Source of the DNA: Vanessa cardui
Taxonomy: Eukaryota; Arthropoda; Insecta; Lepidoptera; Nymphalidae
Direction: 5' to 3'
Assembly: GCF_905220365.1 (NCBI RefSeq)
Contig: NC_061135.1
Coordinates: 10,631,501-10,695,500 of the forward strand
Length of the DNA: 64,000 bases
Position numbers and translations under genes: made by a program. The stretch's first letter is position 1, and each line of letters begins with the position of its first letter. The notes under the pieces are model-generated. The model ran no database searches, was not told where the DNA came from, and worked only from the letters and a program-made list of their open reading frames with translations. Shown here in pieces: positions 48,912 through 61,210 of this stretch.

Positions 48912-49144
48912 CAGGGCCGTATTTAGGGGAGGGCAACCGGGGCAAATGCCCTGGGGCCTCCACATGAGGGGGCCACGTCAGTTTTCAGCGAGTTAACAAA
49001 TACCGAGATATACTTAGTCAAATTATAATAATGTTGCTACTTAATATTTAAAAAGTTACCGATACAAGTAAAAAAATCACTGTTCGTCTAGGGCCCCCAC
49101 TGCTTTGTGGCCCGGGGGCCTCCAGACCTTTAAATCCGACTCTG
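48912..49144. mobile_element. hAT-type MITE, 233 bp
   Basis: Imperfect inverted ends, CAGGGCCGTATTTAGGGG versus CAGAGTCGGATTTAAAGG, are flanked by a perfect 8-bp target duplication AATATTTT (48904-48911 and 49145-49152). The subterminal G/C-rich blocks GGGGCC...GGCCCGGGGG fit the CAGRG ends and 8-bp duplications of hAT elements. Non-coding. Confidence 0.88.
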
Positions 49145-51817
49145 AATATTTTGGTAACATCTTACCTCAAGGGGTGCTCTTTTACAAATATTTTTATTTT
49201 GAGTAAATTGAAAGATATAGTATCTTTCAATCGACAATTCATCGACAAAAGTTTTAAATATTAGGTCAATAATACGTAGATTCATTTAAAATTATGAAGA
49301 TGAAATAAACTATTTTATTAAAGATGTATTTTCAGCGCTCGCAAAATGAAGGGGCATTGAAAATGATTGGCTGCTTTTGTATTATTTATTAACTTGAACA
49401 CTCTTATTAAGGCCAATGTTTGGTCTCTTGAAACGAAACGAGACGGTCGCTTCGTTTCGTATTCCACTAGAACGTTCGTTTATTAAGTGCATTTCAAAGA
49501 AATTAGCCTTATTCCGTTACGTAATGAGGACATTATTGACATTGCATATGTATTACACTTAAATATTGATTAATATATATCGAGTACAATTCATACCTCA
49601 AAATAATAATGTTTCCTGTTTGTTCCTCTTTCACGGCAAAACTTTTGAATTAAATTTAACAAAAATTGGTATGAAGTAAACTAAAAAACTTTTTTACTAA
49701 ATGCGTTTCTTCTTGATAGGCGTAGTTTGCAGCGTATGAGTTATCATTTATGCATTTTTAAGTTTGACTGCAGGCAAATACTTTCTAAAGTAAAGTACCC
49801 CTTAAAAGTCTCATCGGTAGTCCCAAGGTTACTTCACCTTTTGAGGAGATCTTAGATGAAAATTTCAACGCGCTGCAATGAGCGTTGGTGGCCTATTTCC
49901 TGTAATAAACCATTTACCTGTTAGAATTCAATGTATATGATTATAAAACATTCTTAATCGGTTATTACTCAAAACGATATCGTAAACTTTTTAAGAATAT
50001 TAGCTTTTATATAATTTATTTTTAAAGTAAATAAAATACAATGTATTTATAACCTAAAAAAACATATATAGCGATGAAGAAATCTTATAACACAAACAAG
50101 TACAAGGCGAGTCGATCCGATTGAGACTTTTTCACACGTATTAGACGTATAACGCCATTAAGTTAATATTTGTACATATTTGTATAATATGCAATGCTGC
50201 GTCTTCTTCTACCAAATATAAAATTACTGAAAACAGAAAGAGAGAAATCGAACTGAAACCATTTATCTGCTATACAATTGTTAATTCTAAGGTCAATAGA
50301 TTTTATTATCAAGCAGATGATGCAGATGAGTCTGACTTTTGCAATTTAACCTTTTTTTGTTGTAATTATTTTTATCATATATAAAAAAAAAGTCGATTGA
50401 AATTGACTACTATCGACATAAGAGCTAATACTTATCAATATATTCGCACAGTGAAGTTGTTATAACTTTTTATTATTTACTTATATATTATAGCCCATTG
50501 CAACCACAAGAGGACAAAAGTCAAATAAACAACGCGCTTGAATAAATAATCAATGATATTTATTATTGATTTGTGAAAAAATGGCGTTTTGAATGTCAAC
50601 GAAGCTGTTATTTTTCTAATTTATTTTATTTAATTTTTTTATATACATATGTAGATATATACTATACGAGTAAAATCACGATTAAAATGTTTCTTTTAGT
50701 ATTATGATCTATTGTTTGACGCCGAAATAATTTTATTTTATTAAACAATGGAGCATAAAATTTAGCTGCGTTCTTGGAACTACCCATTAAATTAAATTAG
50801 TCTTCTCAATTATTATTACGCATGTAGCCCAATAATATACTAATTCATATACATACACAAAAAATGTAAATCATATAAAATATAAGTTGTTCTGTTATAA
50901 TTTACCTTAACTTTTTAAAACCATCCCGAAGAGAGTCGAGCTCCAAGATTATACCGGATAGCTTCATTTTTGTATAAAATGAAATTGAAATCCAAAAAAC
51001 TTTTTTGTCTAAACGAAATATCACGTAACGTAATTGTTTTAATTAGAGACTGATATGATTAGTTCTTAAGGTGAATACATAATTAAAGAATATATTATAC
51101 CTAAGTATTACGTGTTTAACAGTACTGACATATATCGAACTGCTTTTTCAAGTGTTAACTCATAGTCATAAAGTCCCAGGTTTGAATCCAAGTAGCACCG
51201 AGTTTGTAAATTTGTAGTGTTATGCTCTCGAGTCTTGTCAAGCAGGTGAAGCCATCTGGATCTGATGTCTTGTCGGCTGTGTCTAATAGCCGTGTAGTCG
51301 AAATACCAAACTAAGGAAGTAGGCATCTGTGTAATGGTGTGATTTTGATTTCAATAAATATTCAATAGAGTACAAATCATATTTTCGAAATTTATGGACC
51401 ATAGACAATATAACACTTTCAGTTTTATTTGTTTTATATGATTTGCGATGGATGGTCAAATGCCGAATTCGCCATCTGATTGACAGCGGTCGTTGCTCTC
51501 AGTGTGAACGCTTTGCCGTTAGATATTGGCTTAAACAGAAATATACTGACCTGTTTAATAGGTTGGCGTACCAGCTAAAGCGATATTAAGCTATTTTTAC
51601 ATTTTATGCTTATGAGAAAGTAAAAATATTATGGTAGTATAGTATATACAACTTCTAAAGATATACTAAGTATTTGGTTAGTTTTGGAATCAGTCTTGAA
51701 CTTTTAATGTAAGCCTACTAGTATTGATTCTTTATTGCCAGGGTATTTCGTAAAATAAATTCTAAACATTTTGAACTTCTACGATGCTATTTTAAAATCT
51801 CTACATCTTCTATACAT

Positions 51818-52072
51818 ATAATAAAATTGGAGTGACTGTTTGTAATATTAAAATAGCCCTTCTTTACGATGCATATGTATTTATTTATACACGGTACATA
51901 TGCCAAAATAACATTTTTTACAATTTTTGTCGGTCTGTCTGTCTGTTTGTTCCGGCTAATCTCTGGAACGGCTGGACTTTCACTGGCAAATAACTGATAT
52001 AATAAGGAGTATTAATATATTTTTTTGTTTAATTCAAACGCGTACAAGGTCGCGGGCCCAGCTTGTAATAAA
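51818..52072 (+). repeat. Dispersed repeat, type F
   Basis: Starts CTATACATATAATAAAATTGG, contains GTCTGTCTGTCTGTTTGTTCCGG, CTGGAACGGCTGGACTTTCAC and ends AACGCGTACAAGGTCGCGGGC. This order is common in lepidopteran non-autonomous repeats. The middle shows a small deletion. Confidence 0.65.
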
Positions 52073-53387
52073 AAAAGTGACTTTTTTTTTTATTTTATTT
52101 ATTTAATACATATTATAATTGATAGTAGAAATAAGATCCATATATGTTTATACAGAGGTAATATAGCGATCTTTTCTCTAAAGCTTTTATGGCATCGCAG
52201 CATCCTGGTCGGTGGTCCGACATTTTTCGTTGCCAATGTCAATTCGAAGAAATTACGCCAACAAACTCATTAGACGCGTGTTTTTTGTGCGTCTACTTGT
52301 TTGGTCGTACGATATAATACGTTTTTATCTTAATAATCAAATGTATGCTTAACTGTCATGGAAATAAAGTCAATTTTACTTTGTTTTTATATTTGTCGTA
52401 ATTGCCAGTGCGTCCTTCAAACGGTGACAATTAAGTTGAATTTTCATTGAAAACGTTTTAAACGATTGTTTGATTGGTTGAAACGATTATTGTTATAGTC
52501 TCAGGTATACAGGTTAGACAGTCTGTTACAAACCAGCAATACGGATACCAAGGTGTTTAACTAATAATAAATATTTTTTCAACTTTTTTTAGCAAATACT
52601 TTGAAACATATTTTTGACAATATAGTACCCTATATTGACAAGGATGTAAAATTAAATTTCGTATACCTAACATCATTGAAAGTATGCAAGGGGCAAGGTC
52701 CTTTTTTATAAAAGCGCATACGATTTCAAAATACAAAAATGTTATACCTTCTTTGTGGAGTTTCATTACTGTAATAGAAACTATCGTATATCCGATATGA
52801 AATTCTAAATATGTTTTTTTTTGCGTAGTGTTCGCGTTAAAAGATGTGGAACAGTACTGTACACCTTAAAAATGTCTAAAAAAAATGTGTATTTCTTAGG
52901 GATACCTCACGATTACCATTTTTATCTCTTGACAACAACTTAATTTAGGTAATTAAAATATAATATATCTATATTTTACATAAAAATCTAATGGTCATCT
53001 ATTTTTTTATGATATGTACAGAATTGATTATAATCTACATCTTCATCAAGTCTCCTTATCGTCATTATATTATTTTGCATGCGTCGGTATTGTTTAAAGT
53101 TTATATTAATTATTGCGATTGCACTATCCTATCTTCTAATCATTCGATATTAGGCTCTTAATCTCATTACGTTAATTAGTCTTGTTGACTACTGCAACAC
53201 GATATGCTTTGTAAGAATATGATTTATCTAAATATAAATACCGTTAAGATAATAATAATAATAATTTATCAATACTAATAATCAGTGATAAAATCTATCA
53301 TTTTTTTATCATTTATGTATTTATTATCAGAAATAGTTATGATGTTTATTAAATTTAGTGTAAAATCAAATCAAAGTCTAATTATTT

Positions 53388-53530
53388 TTTATTCAAGTAG
53401 GCTATAAAAGCAATTTGTAATCGTCATGTTCCAGTGCTGATTTAAATGTACCGTATACCGTACCTATGTGAACTACTGGTTCGGAAAGCAGATTCTGCCG
53501 AAAATAAATTAGTGGTCACTCTTTGCACCA
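53388..53530 (-). repeat. Dispersed-repeat 3' tail, type C
   Basis: On the minus strand it contains CAGAATCTGCTTTCCGAAC and GCTTTTATAGCCTACTTGAAT, matching the 58018-58165 copy with many changes. Confidence 0.6.
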
Positions 53531-56500
53531 TTTTAATTACAGACTAAGTCAAAGAAGTAAATTATAAATAAAATTGTTGAGATATTACATTGATTTTTGA
53601 TTACGATATTCTATTCGAAAATTTTATTTTTGTGTCCAATTAGTCAGTGTATATAGTGTCATATTTTTCCTTTAGGGAATTGAGATGGAAAACTGAAATT
53701 ATAAAGATAAATTTGTCATTTCGAAATTTTTCAAATAAATATATCACTTAGGAAAAATTTAAAATGAAAGTTCACTTGGATTTTCTATAATTTTCCGATA
53801 CCTTATCGGGACATGACTCAGAGAATAAATTCATGAACAAGACAAATATACCTAATATAATAAACTTATGTTTTAAAAACAACTTGATATGACTATTATT
53901 ATTAACGAAACTGAAATAGGGCTCTACTTTAGTGAGGCGAAAGAACTCAGTAGAGATAATTCCTCATATTATTCATAACAGACTTATATTATTGATTAAT
54001 TCATATAATTAGTAAATAAGTTTATTAAATTGTATTATTATGAGTTTTTGTTACATTTAAACGTTTTAAATTTCGTTATATTTCTATCTAATATCTCAAA
54101 CTTGCTCTAGTGTATTTATATTAGTGATAACGATAAAAAATACGATATCTTTACAATTAGGTCATAACACTCATACAGATATGCTACAAAGATTTCGGCT
54201 GTCATAAAAGTCCAAGGTCTTGTGAGTATATATATATATCCCTAGTATACTAGTAATTTAGTTAAGTATTACATATTTATGCTGGTGATATAATGTTCGT
54301 AGTGTATAAGCATTATATTACTGCCAAAAAAATCGTTAAATTATGTAGTACTAACACATAGTCTAAAGTATGCCAAGGATAATATGGACATTGAGCAAAG
54401 ATATCAGATAACGACAAAAAAGATATATTTTCTTCAACTTAGATGCGAAATCAGTCTTTAAAAATATTTCTTTGATTCCCATTCAATTCGGCTCTTTAGT
54501 GTATTCTTATTTTTAGAAATATATTTCTATTAACATTTACTTTTATTAGTCATGTAAAATAAAAAATAAAAATAGATTATGAGTCGACACGAATTATGTC
54601 CTTTTTAACGTTCAATATATATTTTTTACAAATCTCGCATTTTGAAAAAGACGCGTCGTTTGGAACCAAAATGATTGTTCCCATTTTATTTTGTACTCGG
54701 TTTTATTCCGTCCGTAAAACAGCAAACAAAAACTTACTTTGAAAAATACATAATTATAATATGTTTTTTTTAACGTATGCCATTTACTTCCCGTCTGATG
54801 AGCATTATTCTATCAAAGTCGAGCGAAGCCGGTTGCCTGCAGATGGCCATTTTGTCCATTATTTCCAGAACCAATTATAGTCACGCACCGCACGTGTAAT
54901 AGCATATTTTTCTTAAAATTAACCTCAATAATGCCCTAAGACAAGGTCGCGAAGGAAGCTAGATTGTATAAGATTGGCGTTTCCTAGCGTGCGTTATTTT
55001 GTCTGACTTAGCATAACCGGTGGGGCCTGAGGCAAGTGGGTGCTTCCTTTACGTTCTATGATTGATGGCTCTTCTGTTTGTATGATCTGTGTCTTTAATA
55101 TCCCTGAATTATTAATACGTAGATATTATGTTGAATTAAGAAATAGAAGGCTATTTGCCTTGTTTGTGTAATTCATTTGTTTTTGACATTTGACAGTTTT
55201 TTATGAATTTCAAACGTGTTGTATAACCATGATTAAATAAAACCACATTACGCTCTATGATTACAATAATTTGGTATTCGTAAACACACAGTACAAACAT
55301 TCAGTCAAACTTGCTAGCGATTTCGTATATAAGTGTAGAACCTTCAGTACCAATTATGAAAAATATGTATGTATATTGATTTACCTATATTATTCATCAA
55401 TTATATTTATTACAGGCACAAAAAAGACAATTGTCATTTTATTCGTCAAATATTTAAATATTACTGTTTAATTTATTCTTTTTTTTTCTCGTTAATGGTT
55501 ACCGTATAAACTTTACTTACTTGACTTGACTTTAAAAATCGCGAAGCAACTCCTTGGTCGCCTAAAAAATCAATCCGGGATGAGATGTTTTGTACGGAGT
55601 AGAATTTGACACTTTTCTCTGCAATTTCATGACACATGGGATGAGAGGTTTCCATGTAATATATTTACAGGTAACCAATCGGTCATAGTCATTGACTTAT
55701 AGAAAACTCTTAATTCAAGAGACGAGAATTACTCTCACATTCTATTTTTCAAATTTTAATATTTTTTTGATCATTACATATTTTGTTTGCAAATGAGTAA
55801 TTATTTTAAAGAGGTAGTCATCCTTTGTTTAGAGAATAATTCAGGGACTTAAATATCGATAAAAACACAGTAACGTTTTCTCTGCAAGTGCAAGATAACG
55901 TTATATTTGAGAGAAACGATACATAAAAACGATATTTTGCTATGCTTTGTATGTGTATAACGTTTAAATTACGTTACGATACCTTTCTAAATTAAACGTT
56001 TCTAAAATATCGTTATAAAATATAATAACGTTATTATTTATTGTTCTATGCCATCTCTTTTACTCAATGCTGTTTACTCTCTTTTTCGTATTTTTTATCG
56101 AGCGTCGTGTCTAAAGCAATAGCGTACGTTTTGTGATCGTCAGCGCAGCTATTTAACTGAGACAAGATTTGACTTAAGTAACCAGCTCTGAGTTTGTTTA
56201 AAATAATTTATAAATCTTTTGTATTTTTTCTAAATTATAATAAAATCTTTAGCTATATGCGTTACGTAGTTAACAACCGTTTTCAATATCCTATATGTCT
56301 ATTTTTTTTTACTAGAGATAGAAGTTTTTCGTAAATAAATATTTTGTTAGGGGCTAATTTCAAACACCTATCGTTAATAAACGGATCCGCAGATTGATAT
56401 AATATTGGAACCAGTTAACTAAGCCAACTTGATAACTTTGCTTATTAAAAAATCGCTCGCGATTACTTATTAACGTTAATTAGTTCTGCGCGATCCTAAT

Positions 56501-56897
56501 GTTATATAACGTATTGATACCATTTTAATATTTCTTTTGCAAACAATTTTTCAAATATCTGATTCAAATATAGATACCATAGCAATACAAATATTTAATA
56601 CTGAATTGAAAGAAAGAAAAGAAAGAAGACGAACACTAGTTATTATAATCGAACTAATCAGAAAGCATGAAAAAGAAAAAAAAAATGTACTTGTATGTTA
56701 TTCTAAACTAAATAATAAACAAAAAACTTTTTACCGAACAAAATAATAGTTGCAGTAAGAAGTAGCATATTTTAACGTCAAAGGTCCAATTGGTTTTATA
56801 GAGCTTTTATTCTATTTAATTATATAATTTCTATAAACTTACATGGTTCTGCAGGATGAGAATTAACTGACATATCTATGTCTTTTGAAATTTAGGA

Positions 56898-57204
56898 ATG
56901 AAGCGAAGTATTTCTCCTGATAGAATGGACCCGGAAGCAAATAATCGCCCAATATCCCCATCGTTGTTACGGCCTACGAGATCCAATACAGATGAGAAAA
57001 ATAAAAATAAAACACGTTTCAGCGTCCAAATATTTAAGCCTGAATGTTGTACTACGCACATATGTGACGATAGAAGAAATGAATACTTTGTCCAATGGAG
57101 AATGTTCACTAATTTTGATTATTAGCGCTCTATATTGTCTGTCAAAAATAAAAAATAACAGTGAAAGAATTAATTCGATACGTCAATTAGTTTCCGAGTT
57201 ATAA
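56898..57204 (+). pseudogene. Unrecognised ORF pair inside the 3.7-kb transposon
   Basis: A 75-codon frame (56898-57125, with RSISPDRMDPEANNRPISP) overlaps a 70-codon frame (56992-57204, with VTIEEMNTLSNGECSLILI). A possible acceptor (AAATTTAG) lies just upstream at 56895. The pair could be one frameshifted exon of a transposon protein, but I recognise neither, and chance ORFs are possible. Confidence 0.25.
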
Positions 57205-57342
57205 GTAAAACAAGTTGTTACGCACGACGCGGGCTGCCGGTGACGGTGTGACGTCATTGTACAACACGCTCAGTCTGGCTCACTCGGTCCGCCCGCGACT
57301 GCGCGCCCGCGCCGTCGATATTATACCCAAATACTTTTAAAA

Positions 57343-57474
57343 ATGTCCAGTCCAAATACTAGGAAATCATGTGTTTTGATTAAATGTAAAAATACAACTA
57401 CCAATTCGCCGGAAAAGTTGTATTTTGTAGTTCCAAAAGATGTTAAAACGCGAAAAAAATTGATAAAAGCATAA
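57343..57474 (+). pseudogene. N-terminal half of a THAP zinc-finger domain
   Basis: A 43-codon ORF. Cys10 and Cys15 (C-x4-C) are followed by KNTTTNSPEKLYFVVPKD and TRKKLIKA, the order of a THAP domain up to the usual conserved Trp, which is Leu here. The second zinc pair (C-x2-H) is missing because a stop codon falls in the loop of a 16-bp perfect palindrome (57454-57490). THAP domains bind DNA and are the N-terminal module of P-type transposases. Preceded by a CpG-rich 120-bp segment that may be its promoter. Confidence 0.5.
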
Positions 57475-57527
57475 CTTTTATCAATTTTTTGTAAGCGATT
57501 AGATCGATTACAATAGCGTATTCATAG

Positions 57528-57695
57528 TACATATACTTGTATCTCGTCGCAGAGCTCGATACCATCGAACATGTATTTCTCATCTTTATCATGCACTACC
57601 TGAGGAGAGGAATAATCAAAGGACGACCTACGGTCGACAAAGTAGACGAGGCGATGGAGGTAATTTATTCCTTTCTGAAAGAAAACTCCAACTAA
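57528..57695 (+). pseudogene. Short unrecognised ORF downstream of the THAP fragment
   Basis: 55 codons open from just after a TAG to a TAA, including HYLRRGIIKGRPTVDKVDEAM and ending SFLKENSN. Its composition looks protein-like and it may be another exon remnant of the transposon gene. No family recognised. Confidence 0.25.
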
Positions 57696-58017
57696 TGTCA
57701 ATTTTCTATTAGCAAGTTAATGAAAAAGACGAAAAACGTATCACAAAAATTATTACGAATTTGTATGTCGGAACATACTGTATAATTTTCATTACAGTAA
57801 TTTTTCGATATCTTTCACAAGAATAAAAGAAACTTTGCCGTTTCGTAAATTCAAATCATTTATAAAAAAAATACTTTGGAAAAAAAGGCATATTATTCGA
57901 TACAAGATTTTGTAGATGATAAAAAAGCTTGGAATTAATACCTGTTTCCAGGCAGGATACATTACATACATATATATAATGGTATTTAACTAATATGACT
58001 GTATTTTTTAAATATTG

Positions 58018-58165
58018 AAAAACTGAGTAACTTCTGAGTTTCTTGCCGGTTCTTCTCGGTAGAATCTACTTTCCGAATCGGTGGTAGCTTCAATTAATTG
58101 TTAAATGACGATTCAAAAGTGCTTGTAAAAGCCTACTTGAATAAAGTTTATTTTGATTTTAATAG
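58018..58165 (+). repeat. Dispersed-repeat 3' tail, type C (best copy)
   Basis: Contains GAGTTTCTTGCCGGTTCTTC, AGAATCTACTTTCCGAATCG and ends GCCTACTTGAATAAAGTTTA. This is a very common repeat tail in Lepidoptera, nested inside the 3.7-kb transposon. Confidence 0.75.
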
Positions 58166-59760
58166 CGAAAAACATTTTTTTTCTGCCAAAATTCGTGTAT
58201 TTTTTATCGAAATCTCGATAACGATGATCGATACATGAAAAATGTATAGGGCCTTAATTGTAGATCTTACAAAAAGCAGAAAAAGTATTCCATAAAAAAA
58301 TTCGTATCTCGATAGGGAACCGAGTTATGATAAAATCGATATTTTTCGAAACTTTGAATGCCTATTAAACCAAAACTACTTGGTATTTTGTAGTAAAGCA
58401 AAAACTAGAGTATTTGTATATAACAGGCTTTACTGAAAAAAAATTCAAGTGATTTGGCATACCTAGTAACATTCTACATTACTAACTGAAGAGCTCAAAT
58501 ATATTAATCCATGTATGAGAACAATATGCTACACCAAAATACTAAATTTTTTAAATGACTTGAAAAATTACAATTGAAATAATGTAATCTGCTAGAAACT
58601 GTAATCGATTCGAATCAATTAGAAGCAATACTTTATTTTATAAATTATTATATTATTATTTTCATTATTAACTGATCAAACAATGCTCGGCAATAAATAA
58701 AAGACGAAAGCTAGGCAGCTAATTTTTTTTTATTATTTTTAATAATCACAATTTTAGTGGATTTTAAATAATTTATCAATAATTATAAATAAAGTAGTTA
58801 CCTAATGTAACGTAACATTCAGTTTTATTACACTTACATGTTTTCAATAACCAAGTAAGAATGACTTAAAACAAAGTTAGTTAAAAAAAATTTAAGAAAG
58901 ATATTATTTTTTAATTTTTAGTTATTTTACTTAGCAACTGCGAACCCCGTGTAAACAAAATTCTGTCTTTTAAATTGAGTTATTTACTACAATGGATAAT
59001 TATATAATAACATAGGGTGAATTAACATATATTAAATTATAAAGGACAATTTAATTAGAAAATTCAACACTAAAATCATGAGAAAGTGGCGTGAGTTTTA
59101 TCTAAAAAAATATTATAATATAACGTTATAGTGTCAAATTGAACCAACAAATTATAGATTACGATAATATTAGTAATTAATTATAGTATTACGATATTAT
59201 TAGATATATAGTAATACTTCGCAAACGGTTTATGTCTTTATTGTTAAGAAATGTCCATGCATTAAAACGTTGCCAGCTTGATTCACGAACCTAGCCTGAG
59301 CTATCTAATAGGCCAATGAGATCCTAGCTCGTAAGTCGCGCGTATTCTCGCACTTTTGGAAGATAATAAGTTTGGCAACGTCGCCTTTTTATCGTTATAT
59401 TAACGTTATATTGCCTGTCATCATTTCGTTCTGTTATTTTTAAAACGATATAAAAAATATTGAAAACGATATGTCTGCTGAGGTAACGATACCATTATAA
59501 CGTTATTATATCGTTATGAATTATGTTATGAGTAACGTTTTAAGTCCCTGGAATAATTCAAATAAAATATTTTACAATTATACTGCAAAACTTTAAGACA
59601 TATCCAGTGGTCGGGATTCAAACCAATTCATTCAAACCAACAGGTTTTAAATTTGTGGGTCATGAGTGGGTGTAGCAAAAACAGTCAGGACCGAACCTGC
59701 TTATTTAAATGTCTTATCACACAGCTCTAATAAGGGGAGGTATAATGTAACTTAAAAATT

Positions 59761-59850
59761 TAGTAACAACCTGTAAATGTTTCATTTCTGGGCTTGATGT
59801 TTTCTTATTTTAAAAGAGAATGTTTGGATAATGATACGGCATGATTTTCT
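59761..59850 (-). repeat. Old decayed SINE, family A
   Basis: AGTAACAACCTGTAAATG, TTTCTGGGCTTGATG and AAGAGAATGTTTGGA follow the same order as the 3' half of the intact copies, with many substitutions. Confidence 0.6.
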
Positions 59851-60924
59851 ATTATATAAAATTGATAAAGCTTAGTTTTATGAAATAGAAATACTCCTTA
59901 ATTTTCATTAAATTATTTAAAAAAAAAAGTAGTAACTTTACTAGTAGTTACTACTTAATAATTTTCGACTTACATGCTTAAAATAATTGTTGACCTTTTT
60001 ATTACATATTTTATTATCAAATAACTTGAGTTACTTCAACGTTCCTTTAAAATAATCTCGTTAAGATAATCTTGATAATCTTGACGGAGTAGCACAGATG
60101 GTGCAAATTAACTTGCCCGAGCTTATCTTCGCTACTGGCTGTTGGTTTTGATAACAAGATTCAAGTTTTGTGAAACGTGTTTTACATTAGTTTGATTTCC
60201 TTTTAAAACATAAAGCCATATCAGATTTTATTCTAAAAATTTATGATATATACTTATTATCATATCTGTTTGAGATTGATAGATTTCGACAATGTTTCAC
60301 TTTGAAGGTTTTCACATTTTTTTATGAATGTTTTTTTTTTTAATGACATTGTTTGAATTCGCTGCTATGTATACATATAACTTTGAAGTAAAACAACTTC
60401 CTTCTTATCTATGCAAAATTGTTTGTTGTTGTAATGAAATATCATAACATCAGTTGTAAAACTGGTAAATAGTGCTTAGTTTGCAAATCCTGGAATTGAC
60501 AGGATGTAAATATGTCTAGCAAATATACTTGCCTGGTTTAGCCGTTTCGCTGCATGTGAATGCGAATGTTAGCGTCTTCGATGACTACGTGCGAGAAAGA
60601 TACTTAAGATTGGTATTCTATTTATTTATGTTTTTGGATGTTGTGTTGTAACTGTGTGTAAATACACATTAGTAAGGTAATAAAATTGCGGTTAACTAAA
60701 GGTAACCTGGCAACACTAGCATTTCTTAGACACCTTGAACCGTAATCAAACTTTCTGTTTTAAATAAATTATCAACAATAAAAATATTGATACAATGTTG
60801 TTATTGCATTAGTGCTTAGGGAAGTTTTAATATTTTACCTAATGTTCTTTTTTGGAAATATTCTTGAAAAAATTGTAATGACAGTGAAATAATTGACGAA
60901 TGCTTAGTCCAAGGTAAAACGGAG

Positions 60925-61210
60925 TGTGATGATGATGTCGATGTGATGTCGTCCTGACCGATTTCGGTCATCGTGACTGCACTCTCTATTCCCTCATTCT
61001 CATAAAATTGCTATACTGTCTGTATTGCAAACTGACACGACCGGAAAGAGTTCAGGCGCAAGACCATCTGTTTTACGTGCTTTCCGAGGAGAGGCGTACA
61101 GTGCGCACACTTTTTTTGTAGTAAAACCCAAAAACTGTATATTACGCTACATCCAATCTGCTTCGAAATTTGGAGCTTACTATTAAGCCATTAGACCAAC
61201 GAGGCATTAT
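60925..61210 (+). repeat. Dispersed repeat, type G
   Basis: Contains CCTGACCGATTTCGGTCATC, TGCACTCTCTATTCCCTC, GACACGACCGGAAAGAGTTC and ACGTGCTTTCCGAGGAG, ending near GACCAACGAGGC. I recognise this block order from lepidopteran interspersed repeats; its class is uncertain. Confidence 0.6.

Larger units (their letters stand above)
46746..55833 (+). other. AT-rich stretch between the duplication and the 3.7-kb transposon
   Basis: No host exon seen. Contains SINEs at 47382 and 47829, the 233-bp MITE at 48912, a dispersed repeat at 51818 and a type-C tail at 53388. A tRNA-like B box (GGTTTGAATCC, about 51180) may mark another old SINE at 51140-51320. Around 48500-48700 a decayed repeat contains GCTGAACCCTGCGGC and GGTTCAGCAGTTTAAGTGTG. 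Confidence 0.55.
55842..59550. mobile_element. 3.7-kb TIR DNA transposon with 8-bp target duplication
   Basis: Ends are inverted CAGGGACTTAAA; the perfect target duplication GAATAATT lies at 55834-55841 and 59551-59558. The outer ~200 bp at both ends are packed with AACGTT and related AACGAT/ATCGTTA words, likely transposase-binding repeats. The interior is mostly non-coding, with half a THAP domain (57343-57474), a short ORF (57528-57695), an unidentified ORF cluster (56898-57204) and a nested type-C repeat (58018-58165). CAGGG ends plus an 8-bp duplication suggest hAT. A THAP domain plus an 8-bp duplication suggest the P superfamily. The class is open. It is degenerate and non-autonomous as it stands. 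Confidence 0.87.
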
